DNA of 62,978 nucleotides, taken from contig DATLUO010000021.1 in assembly GCA_035533075.1 (NCBI GenBank), forward strand, positions 1 through 62,978, given 5' to 3'. The notes beneath the pieces were generated by a model. That model saw only the letters and a list, made by a program, of their open reading frames with translations, was not told the DNA's origin and ran no database searches. The DNA is from Pirellulales bacterium. GTDB taxonomy: Bacteria; Planctomycetota; Planctomycetia; Pirellulales; JAICIG01. The position numbers were made by a program, and so were the translations under genes. Shown here piece by piece: positions 41,524 to 49,200 of this stretch; positions within the stretch are counted from its first letter, which is position 1, and the number at the start of each line of letters is the position of its first letter.

Positions 41524-42321
41524 ATGACCAGGCAATTTGATCTTCCACAACGAGTCACGCCGTTTTCTACCGAAACGGATGTCATTGACTTTCACACTGG
41601 CGGCTCTTGGTCAGCCTATGATCTTGCGACTGCAATGCGTGCGATGGACGGCGTCTACGCTTCGTTTTTGCTCGCGCGGCACCTCGCGGTCACTGCGAGT
41701 GAACAATACGAGAAGGTCGCCGAGCAGCTTGACCAATACTGGCGCCGACTCGATGTGGATGGTCCACACATCGAGATGCTCCTGCACGAATGGCGACGGA
41801 TTTGGCGCCATTTGGGTCCTGACGCTCTGCAGTTTATGCTTCCCTTCGGCTACCAAGCTGGAGCGACGCAAGCAGTTGAGGCCGAGCGGGCCATCAGCTT
41901 TGATCTCGATTATTATTTGTCCAATCCGGAGCAATACGTTCCGCCCTCGCATGAGTTAATGATTGACAGGATCGAGATGGCGTCGCCCGGCGGATTCAGT
42001 CTTCGCGGCATCGGCGAGCCGATCCACGAACTCCGCGAGCTCATCAAAGACCTTTGCTACCGCAACCGCCAGGAGCGCGAGCGCGGCGAACTTGAAATCA
42101 TCAAACAAAAGATTGCGCTCGTGACGCGATTGAATCTGCCGACAGGTCCGAGTCAGGTCTTGGTGCTGGCTGTTTCAGAAGACATCCAGGAAATAAAGCG
42201 ACTCGTCGAGACCGGCAATCTAGCGTTACCGGGTGAGGAGCCACCGCCCCCGCCGAAGCAGTCAACGACTCGTCGGCGCAAACCTCTCCGCAAACCGCGC
42301 CCTGCAGACGGTGACAGGTAG
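41524..42321 (+). CDS. hypothetical protein with helical C-terminus
   Basis: A 265-residue soluble protein. The N-terminal two thirds contain IDFHTGGSWSAYDLATAMRA, EQLDQYWRRLDVDGPHIEML and YYLSNPEQYVPPSHELMIDR. The last third has SPGGFSLRGIGEPIHELREL followed by a charged helix KDLCYRNRQERERGELEIIK, then a Pro-rich and Lys/Arg-rich tail. The S-P-G-x-F-S...G-I-G-E segment with a long charged helix recalls a C-terminal module seen in several bacterial accessory proteins, but I cannot name the family. Codon use is less GC-biased than in the neighbours, which fits recent transfer. Confidence 0.65.
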   Translation: MTRQFDLPQRVTPFSTETDVIDFHTGGSWSAYDLATAMRAMDGVYASFLLARHLAVTASEQYEKVAEQLDQYWRRLDVDGPHIEMLLHEWRRIWRHLGPDALQFMLPFGYQAGATQAVEAERAISFDLDYYLSNPEQYVPPSHELMIDRIEMASPGGFSLRGIGEPIHELRELIKDLCYRNRQERERGELEIIKQKIALVTRLNLPTGPSQVLVLAVSEDIQEIKRLVETGNLALPGEEPPPPPKQSTTRRRKPLRKPRPADGDR

Positions 42322-42340
42322 CCTTCATCCTCGGCGCGTC

Positions 42341-42721
42341 TCAGACAATGCCGTGCTGTGCAAGAAGTTCGAGCCGCTCGGCATCTTCAATGCCTGATTC
42401 ACGACCCCAGACCGACCACAGCTTTGGGGTCGAGTTACCGCGATCATTAAAGGATTTTTGGCGGTCGTCGCCACGGTCGAGGACGTGAAACACCTTGCCG
42501 CCAGAGGCGATACTAGCAACTCTGAGCATGCCAATCACGATACCCGACGCAAGCGTGACAATAATGGCGATTATTTCCTGGTCCCTTTTCCTGGTTCGAG
42601 GAGGAGGCGAAGAACATGGCGAGGAAGCCTCAGTTATTGAACAGCTTTTTGGGAATGGCGGCGACGGTCTTTTTCGGCACGGTCTTGGAAAGGGAGTTTT
42701 GCGTGACGATGATCGAAACAA
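42341..42721 (-). CDS. possible small membrane protein, hypothetical
   Basis: 126 residues if the ATG at 42721 is used. The C-terminal 85 residues look real: a hydrophobic segment DQEIIAIIVTLASGIVIGML followed by GGKVFHVLDRGDDRQKSFND and ESGIEDAERLELLAQHGIV. The N-terminal 40 residues are Ser/Pro/Arg-rich and doubtful. A plus-strand frame (42616-42888) with a good GGAGG before its ATG competes for part of the region. I cannot decide from sequence alone. Confidence 0.35.
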   Translation of the reverse strand: MFRSSSRKTPFPRPCRKRPSPPFPKSCSITEASSPCSSPPPRTRKRDQEIIAIIVTLASGIVIGMLRVASIASGGKVFHVLDRGDDRQKSFNDRGNSTPKLWSVWGRESGIEDAERLELLAQHGIV

Positions 42722-42772
42722 TGCGCTTATGGGCGAACCGCTGCGAATGCCGCACTACTTTTCGAACTCAAT

Positions 42773-43333
42773 TTAGGGCGGTTCGGCGACTCGATTGCCA
42801 TCGTCCGGTGGACTTTTTTTGCGGCAGCATGATTGCTTGCCAAGATCTGATAGCTTTGTCATCTCTCCGGGAGGCTCGGCGAGGCTGAAATTGATCTGAC
42901 GCAGATCGCGGCGCCTCGCATGTTTTGGCAGTCTACTGTACAAATCACTCTTTGGATCCCAAAAGCCAGTCCATTCACCTACTTCGACGTTGAAGTAGTA
43001 AACGTTCTGGTCAGGGTCGTCTCGATACTTCCTCAAATACTGTCGCTCGAAAACTGTAACGTCGGTCCCCTTGCGATAAAAGTGCCACGTTTGATAAAAG
43101 GGTCCCGTGAAGTTGAAGCGGCTATTCACGCCCGTGGGAGGCGGGGTCGGATTGCCACTGTTAGCAACGTAGTCCCAAACTTTCGTTGGGGTTGGATCCT
43201 CGTTGGTAAACTGCCCGTTTGAATAGAACTGACGTGGTGGCGCCGAATATGCGAGCTGCGGCGCGGCAATGACCAGCAGCAGCGCTGCGGGGGCTGATAC
43301 ATAAGCACGTACGATCAGGCGTTGTTCAATCAT
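42773..43333 (-). CDS. secreted hypothetical protein
   Basis: A 186-residue protein with a signal peptide (IVRAYVSAPAALLLVIAAPQ, cleavage near AYSA-PP). The mature part is rich in aromatic residues: RQFYSNGQFTNEDPTPTKVW, SRFNFTGPFYQTWHFYRKGT, VYYFNVEVGEWTGFWDPKSD. The Tyr/Phe/Trp pattern suggests a beta-rich exported protein. I do not recognise a family. The composition is poorer in GC than the flanks. It lies upstream of, and in the same direction as, the doubtful small membrane-protein frame. Confidence 0.6.
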   Translation of the reverse strand: MIEQRLIVRAYVSAPAALLLVIAAPQLAYSAPPRQFYSNGQFTNEDPTPTKVWDYVANSGNPTPPPTGVNSRFNFTGPFYQTWHFYRKGTDVTVFERQYLRKYRDDPDQNVYYFNVEVGEWTGFWDPKSDLYSRLPKHARRRDLRQINFSLAEPPGEMTKLSDLGKQSCCRKKSPPDDGNRVAEPP

Positions 43334-43387
43334 CAGTTGTATCTCCTATTAAATAACGATGCGACAGAGGCTCAAACCAATGGCGGA

Positions 43388-43876
43388 CTATTTCAATGGA
43401 CTTTGTTCGCTGTCTTTGGGCCACGGGGGAATAGGCGGCGGACCCTGAAGACCATGCGGCGGCTGCTTCTCGACAGGAGCAACTTCCTTGACGTGCGAAT
43501 GCGTCATAACATAGCCGGCAATCCCCAGTGCCGAGACTCCCGCGAGAACAAACATGGTAGCCATTTGGCTCGTGATGACGCTAGCCGGCCCAAAGATTGT
43601 CCAGAGGCTCACGGTCGTTCTACCCGTCGCTTTGACGTGCAGTGCCATGAAACCAATCACCACACAGTAAAGCCCAACGAGCACAAGAAGGAAGGCAAAG
43701 AGAAGCGTTCCCGCCCCCATCATCTTGATCGTGTCAACACCGGGCACGAAAAGCCCTATGCCAATAATGACGAACGGCAGCGTCGCAAGAAGAAGCACGA
43801 TAACGAGGGCCGCGATGACACCGAAAGGCATTGTATTCTGCTTCGATGGAGCGGCGATTTCGGTGGCCTGTTCCAT
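43388..43876 (-). CDS. membrane protein, hypothetical
   Basis: A 162-residue protein with four predicted membrane helices (FGVIAALVIVLLLATLPFVI, GAGTLLFAFLLVLVGLYCVV, the stretch around SLWTIFGPASVITSQMATMF, and VLAGVSALGIAGYVM) and a Pro-rich cytoplasmic tail (PHGLQGPPPIPPWP). The ATG at 43876 is chosen; a longer in-frame start at 43942 has no better site. No family recognised. It is one of a run of minus-strand genes of unknown role. Confidence 0.6.
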   Translation of the reverse strand: MEQATEIAAPSKQNTMPFGVIAALVIVLLLATLPFVIIGIGLFVPGVDTIKMMGAGTLLFAFLLVLVGLYCVVIGFMALHVKATGRTTVSLWTIFGPASVITSQMATMFVLAGVSALGIAGYVMTHSHVKEVAPVEKQPPHGLQGPPPIPPWPKDSEQSPLK

Positions 43877-43987
43877 GGATTTCCGCGCACAAAACCGATA
43901 CGTCTCGACCAATTGGGGGGATTTTAGTCCCACGCCGCCCATGACGCAAGTGCCCCGTCCACGCAGCTTTCTAATCGGCCGCTTGCG

Positions 43988-44740
43988 TCACGAGCGGTGC
44001 CCGTACCGGCGACGATTGCGGCGATTGATCTCCTCGGCGGTCGAGTAAGCGTCGACCATGCCCCAGACCCACAAGGCCAGCGTGCCGCCGACGAACAGCA
44101 ACACAAACGCGATCAACGGTCCGTTGTAGATTTGACCCAGGCCGGGATAAAAGAAGGCCAGCAAAACCGCGATGCCCGACGATTTCTCGTTCGGAACGTA
44201 AGGCAGTTGCGGCGGCGCCGGCGGCGATTGGACGAAAACCACCCGCGGCACTTCCTGCGCGACGGGATGCAAGGCGTACGCAGTGGGAACGGGCGAAGCG
44301 GCAACGGCGGCGGTCGGTGCCGTTGCGCCGTGCGGCGACCCGCCCCATTGGCTGCCGCAGAACGGGCAGATCGTGCGTCCCAAGAACGCCGCGGGCACCT
44401 GCACCTGGTTGCCGCAGTTCGGGCACGGAGCCGACGGCGCACCTTGCGCCGCGGCCGGCGCGGAGGCGTGCCGAGGTGCCGCCGCCGCGGCCGGCGGGGT
44501 GCGAACGGCGGGCTCGGTCAGGGCGGCGGGCCCGGGCGGTAGGGCATTGGGTGCCGCAAATAAGCCGGGAACGCTCGCGGCATCGCACCAGGCCCCGTCG
44601 CGTCCCTGGCGCACGCGGTCGTCCGGCCTGATCTTGCGGTGCCGGGCCAATTCGCGAAGCTGGTCGGTCGTGAATGGTCCGCGAACTTCGCGGCCACGGC
44701 GGACAAACCTCTCAGGTGAAAGAGGCGAACCGGCCGGCAT
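43988..44740 (-). CDS. GYF_2-domain, zinc-ribbon and TM2-like membrane protein
   Basis: A 250-residue modular protein. Residues about 10-60 form a GYF_2 domain (RRGREVRGPFTTDQLRELAR to WCDAASVPGLF). A Pro/Ala linker leads to a zinc ribbon with two C-x2-C knuckles (CPNCGN ... CPFCGS) at about 105-130. The C-terminus has a two-helix TM2-like unit (SGIAVLLAFFYPGLGQIYNG, then FVLLFVGGTLALWVWGMVDA). Such combinations are common in planctomycetes and are thought to be membrane-anchored peptide-binding proteins (inference). The ATG at 44740 is the likely start. Confidence 0.8.
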   Translation of the reverse strand: MPAGSPLSPERFVRRGREVRGPFTTDQLRELARHRKIRPDDRVRQGRDGAWCDAASVPGLFAAPNALPPGPAALTEPAVRTPPAAAAAPRHASAPAAAQGAPSAPCPNCGNQVQVPAAFLGRTICPFCGSQWGGSPHGATAPTAAVAASPVPTAYALHPVAQEVPRVVFVQSPPAPPQLPYVPNEKSSGIAVLLAFFYPGLGQIYNGPLIAFVLLFVGGTLALWVWGMVDAYSTAEEINRRNRRRYGHRS

Positions 44741-44827
44741 AATGGCGCAAACTCCGTGGCAGTGATGCGTTTCTGCCAACAATACGCCTCGCGAGGGACA
44801 GCCGTGGGTCAGTGGCCACGGATGAAA

Positions 44828-44870
44828 CACGGATGAAACACGGATTTACGTTATCCGTGTTTCATCCGTG
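44828..44870. repeat. perfect inverted repeat of the CATCCGTGTTTCATCCG type
   Basis: Arms CACGGATGAAACACGGAT (44828-44845) and its exact complement (44853-44870) flank a 7-base loop TTACGTT. An extra half unit precedes it. ATCCGTGTTTCATCCGTG is a dispersed repeat known from many bacterial genomes. It lies between two minus-strand genes, upstream of the GYF gene. Confidence 0.85.
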
Positions 44871-44892
44871 AAAACCAGTGGCTGGGGTGATT

Positions 44893-45261
44893 TTAGGGAA
44901 TCCGCAACGACCGGCAGGTCTCCTCGTAGGTCGCCTCCAGTTCCAAGGGGACCATGAGATCCGGAGAAAGCCAAACGGGTAGGCTTGGCAGTGCGCTGCC
45001 GACGGCGAGGTTGTGTTCCCAGGACTCCAGCCGCCAGCGTAGGCCGTTGCGACGGCCGCGGCAGGTTGCCGCGTAGATCACGCTCCGCGACACGGCCGTC
45101 CGAGGGGCGCCGAGTTCATCCAACAATTCGCCGTAAAGGTTGGCGGCGCGACTGGTGGGCTTCCCACTTGAGAACCGTCGAGTTCGTGTGGAAGTGATCG
45201 CGTAGCGGCATGGGACCCTCCGTTTGGAAGTTTTGTAGATGAGCTGGCTAGAAACGGCCAT
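44893..45261 (-). CDS. hypothetical protein
   Basis: A 122-residue basic protein: SQLIYKTSKRRVPCRYAITS, TSRAANLYGELLDELGAPRT, then SVIYAATCRGRRNGLRWRLE and a C-terminal acidic part VPLELEATYEETCRSLRIP. The family is unknown to me. It is divergent to the promoter-bearing gene at 45395, with about 130 bases between them, and may be controlled with it. Confidence 0.5.
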   Translation of the reverse strand: MAVSSQLIYKTSKRRVPCRYAITSTRTRRFSSGKPTSRAANLYGELLDELGAPRTAVSRSVIYAATCRGRRNGLRWRLESWEHNLAVGSALPSLPVWLSPDLMVPLELEATYEETCRSLRIP

Positions 45262-45317
45262 GCCAGGAATTCTTCGACCGCCGGTGGGACGATACGAAAA
45301 AATGATTATCTGGACGC

Positions 45318-45346
45318 TTGACACCTATAATGCTATTGTGTACATT
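45318..45346 (+). promoter_or_regulatory. sigma-70-type promoter of the 45395 gene
   Basis: A perfect -35 box TTGACA (45318-45323), a 17-base spacer and TACATT (45341-45346) as -10. Transcription would start near 45353. This is the best consensus promoter in the window. Confidence 0.6.
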
Positions 45347-45349
45347 TAA

Positions 45350-45362
45350 CAACGTATCGTTG
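45350..45362. promoter_or_regulatory. operator-like palindrome at the predicted transcription start
   Basis: CAACG-TAT-CGTTG is a perfect palindrome lying directly on the predicted start site of the 45395 gene, where a bound repressor would block transcription. No regulator gene is identified next to it. Confidence 0.45.
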
Positions 45363-45394
45363 ATAACGAGTTCTTTTTTGCGAAGGAGATTGCC

Positions 45395-46087
45395 GTGACG
45401 AACAAACTGCCCGCCCAGAGGACCGCCGAAGAGGCCCTGACGCCGACCATCTCGCAACGGTTGGAACAGCTTGCCAAAGAAGCCAACGAAGCGCATGCGA
45501 ACGTGGGCTCCGCCTTCAAAAACGGCCTGGTCTGCGCCAATCAGGCCGGACACGCGCTGCTGGAAGCGAACCGCATTTGCCGCCCGCTCGGCCAGTGGCT
45601 CACCTGGCTGGCCGCGAACTTCAAGGCCTCGCGCTGGACCGCCCGGCGCTATATGGACTTCGCCGCCGAGTGCGACCGCCTGGGCGGAATGCATGGTGCA
45701 ACGTTGCACCATATAACCCCCCAGGAGGCAGGCATCATGTTGAAAAGGCTGCTGGTGCTGCCCAGCGGCAAGAAGAAGGCGGCGGACCAAGGTCAAAAGG
45801 CCCTGCCGGGTGCTGCGCCGGTTGGAGCGGCGGCGTCCGGCCAGCCCGCCGTGAACACGGCAGCGCTCGAATTGCGGTCGCGACCGTGGCAGGATGCGGC
45901 TGGCGGTCCGTTGCCGCGATTGGTCGAACTGTTCGAGGACCTGTTGGCCGGCCTGGAAGTGGTCGTGCAGGGCGGTGATTGCCATGACGGCCCCTTCGCC
46001 GAAATGCTGCTGATGGATCTGAAAACGCCTTACGCCGATCTGGTGGAATACCTCAAGGACCGCGAGCAGCTTCAGCGAGCTTCGTAA
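45395..46087 (+). CDS. DUF3102-like accessory protein
   Basis: A 230-residue protein. A helical N-terminal domain QRLEQLAKEANEAHANVGSA leads to NQAGHALLEANRICRPLGQW and WLAANFKASRWTARRYMDFA, the segment typical of DUF3102-like proteins found on plasmids and phages (a helix-turn-helix-like region). After a Lys/Ala/Pro linker the C-terminal 80 residues (GGPLPRLVELFEDLLAGLEV...) are acidic and helical. GTG start with AAGGAG 6 bases before it; own consensus promoter upstream. Likely DNA-binding and of mobile origin (inference). Confidence 0.7.
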   Translation: MTNKLPAQRTAEEALTPTISQRLEQLAKEANEAHANVGSAFKNGLVCANQAGHALLEANRICRPLGQWLTWLAANFKASRWTARRYMDFAAECDRLGGMHGATLHHITPQEAGIMLKRLLVLPSGKKKAADQGQKALPGAAPVGAAASGQPAVNTAALELRSRPWQDAAGGPLPRLVELFEDLLAGLEVVVQGGDCHDGPFAEMLLMDLKTPYADLVEYLKDREQLQRAS

Positions 46088-46105
46088 AAAGGGCCCTGTT
46101 AAGTC

Positions 46106-46167
46106 GCCTTTCGCTCCGCGAAAGGCAAACGTGTAAGGCGGGGCCAGTCCCGGCGCGCCGGGACTGG
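46106..46167. repeat. two hairpins after the 45395 gene, possible terminator
   Basis: GCCTTTCGC-TCC-GCGAAAGGC (46106-46126) is a strong 9-bp hairpin. CCAGTCCCGGCGCGCCGGGACTGG (46144-46167) is a perfect 24-base palindrome followed by TTT. They lie between the accessory gene and the cytochrome gene. Confidence 0.6.
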
Positions 46168-46286
46168 TTTCGCCCTGATGCGAGTTTTGTTCCGCGACTG
46201 GGGCCTGAGCACGTTGACCCACGCGGGCCGGCGCGATATGGTCGATTCTGGCGGCAGCGGGGTTCCCACCTTACGAGGACCAGCCT

Positions 46287-49200
46287 TTGCACCGGCCCGT
46301 TCTACTCTGTGTTGCCGTCGTCGCGATAGCAATTTGCCTGGCGGCTTGCGGCCTCGCGGCGGAAATTGAGTCGTTCGAGACACTGGCCGAGCAGTATGCC
46401 GGCAGCACGCGGCCGATCTTGGTCGCCTATTGCACCGATTGCCATTCGACCGCCGACCATGAGGGCGAACTCGACCTGGAACGTTTCACCGCACTGGCCG
46501 ATGTGCGACGGGCGGCACGCGTCTGGCAGAAAGTCGCCGAAATGCTGGCGGGCGGCGAAATGCCGCCCAAAAGCGCCGAGCAGCCGTCGCCCGACGAACG
46601 GAAGCAACTTCGGGCATGGGTCGAGCGTTATCTCGACGCCGAAGCCCAGGCCAGTGCCGGCGATCCGGGGCCCGTCGTCTTGCGGCGGTTGAACAATGCC
46701 CAATACACCTACACCCTTCGCGATCTGACCGGGGCGGATTTGCAGGTTGCCCGTGAGTTTCCGGCCGACGGCGCCGCGGGCGAAGGGTTTACCAACGCGG
46801 GCGCGGCCTTGGCCATGTCGCCCGCGCTGGTGACCAAGTATCTCGATGCCGGCAAGGAGATTGCGTCGCACGCGGTGCTGCTGCCCGACGGCATGCGGTT
46901 TTCCGCCGGCACGACCCGGCGGGACTGGTCGGACGAGATCATCGCGGAAATCAAAAAGTTCTACGGGCGATTCGCCGACGGCGAGGGACGGATTCCCCTC
47001 GAAAGGTATCTGGCCGCGACGCTCGACGAACGCGAGGCACTGACGAACGGGGGAAAAACGATCGAGGGCGTAGCCACCGAGCGAGGACTGAACTCGCGGT
47101 ATTTGGGTTCGCTCTGGAGTGTGCTGAACGGGGGTGACGCAGGCGGGACGCCTACGCTACGAGGGGAGGCGGGCGGGACGCCCGCACCACACGGTCGATC
47201 GTTGCTGCTCGATGTGTTGCGGGCGCATTGGCGAACCGCGAAGACGGGCGATGCGGGGGCGCTGGCCGCGGAAGTGGCGGGCTGGCAGAACGTGTTGTCG
47301 CGGTTTCAGAAGGTAGGGCATATCAAGCCCTGGATCGTGCCGGTCGATCCGCTTACCAGCCGCCACGAGATCCGCCTCAAGCTGCCCGAGCCGGCGGATG
47401 CCAAGGAAGTGACCGTCTATCTGGCGGCGGGCGATGCCGGCGACGGAAACACCGGCGACGTGGTCGTGTGGCAGGCGCCGCGTTTGGTTGCGCCGGGTCG
47501 GGCGGATCTGTTGCTGCGCGACGTCCGCGGTGTGACGCGCGATCTGGTCGCCCGCCGCGAAAAGCTCTTTGCTTCGACCGCCCGTTGCTTGCGGGCCGCG
47601 GCCGAGGCCAGCGGCCGCGAGAAGGTCGATGGCGCTGAACTCGCGGAGAAGCACGGCGTCGATGTGGTGTCGCTCTCCGCGTGGCTCGACTATCTGGGCA
47701 TCGGCTCCGACACCGCCATTCGTCTCGATCATTTCAAGTCGAAACTGGAGCGTTCGGGCAACTACGACTTCATCCAGGGTTGGGGTACCGGCGAAACACC
47801 CCTGCTGGTGGCCAATTCGTCGGACCAGCACGTGCGCATCCCCGGAAACATGAACCCGCACGCGGTGGCGGTCCATCCCTCGCCGTCGTTGAACGTGGCC
47901 GTGGGGTGGCAAAGCCCCATCGCCGCTCAACTGCGAGTTGAAGGCAAGGTGACGCACGCACATCCTGAGTGCGGCAACGGCGTGACGTGGTCGCTCCAGT
48001 GGCGGCGCGGCGGCACGCGACAGCAATTGGCCACGGGCATCGCTCAAGGGAGCAAACCGGTCTCCGTCGGACCCGTCGATAACTTCCCCGTCGAGAAGGG
48101 CGACTTGATCTCGCTGGTTATCGGTCCACGCGATGGTAATCATGCCTGCGATCTGACCGATGTCGAGCTGGTGATTCAAGTCGTGGGGCGGGCTTCGAGC
48201 CCGTCGCCGGATGTGGGGCCGCTTGAGAGAGACGGCCTGGGAAGGCCGCCCCACGAGTGGCGTCTGACGCGCGATGTCAGCGGCGACGTGCTGGCGGGCA
48301 ATCCGCACGGCGACAGCCTGGGCAACTTGAACATCTGGCATTTCTATACCGAGCCGGTCAAAGCAGGCGAGACAGGGCCGGTGATTCCCGCCGGCAGCGT
48401 GCTGGCACGCTGGCAATCCGCCGGCTCGCCTGACGAAAAACTGAAGCTGGCGGACGAAGTGCAAACGTTGCTCGTCCATGGTCCGCCGGCCGACACGAAC
48501 CACGCTGACGCCCTGCTTTATCGGCAGCTTGCGTCGCTGAGTGGACCCCTTTTCACGGCCGCGAGGTCGCAGACAGGCGGGACGCCGGCGAGACAAGAGG
48601 CAGCAGGCGGGACGCCCGTGCCACAAGATGACTGGGGAATCGATCCGGCGCGGTTTGGCCGGCATCCGGATGGCTCCGCGGTCGATGCCGCGAGTCTCTG
48701 CGTGCAGGCGCCGTCGGTCGTGGTCGTGCGTCTGCCGGCAGATTTGGTTGCCGGCTGCGAGCTGGTGACCACCGGCGTGCTGCACCCTGCCGCGGCCGAT
48801 GGGAGCGCGCAGTTGGCGGTGCTCACTTCCCCGCCTGACCGCCTCGACATGCTGCGGGGCGATGGCCCGGTGTTGGTCAACGACGGTTCTCCGGCGGCCG
48901 AGCGTTTCAAAGCCGCGTTCGACGATTTCCGCCGCTTGTTCCCCGCCGCGCTGTGCTACAGCCGCGTCGTGCCGGTCGACGAAGTCATCACGCTGGCGCA
49001 GTTCCATCGCGAAGACGGGCCGCTCGTGCGGCTGATGCTCGACGAAGCCCAGCGTGCCCGGCTCGACCGACTATGGGAAGATCTGCACTTCGTCAGCCAG
49101 GACGCGCTGACGATCGTCGACTCCTTCGCTCAGCTTCTGGAGTACGCCACGCAAGACAGCGACCCGCGGCTGATCGAGCCGCTGCGCAAGCCGATTTACG

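Noticed and set aside
47157-49007. A 616-codon open frame on the minus strand
   Set aside because: Antisense to the DUF1592 cytochrome gene; composition of a shadow frame, no domain.
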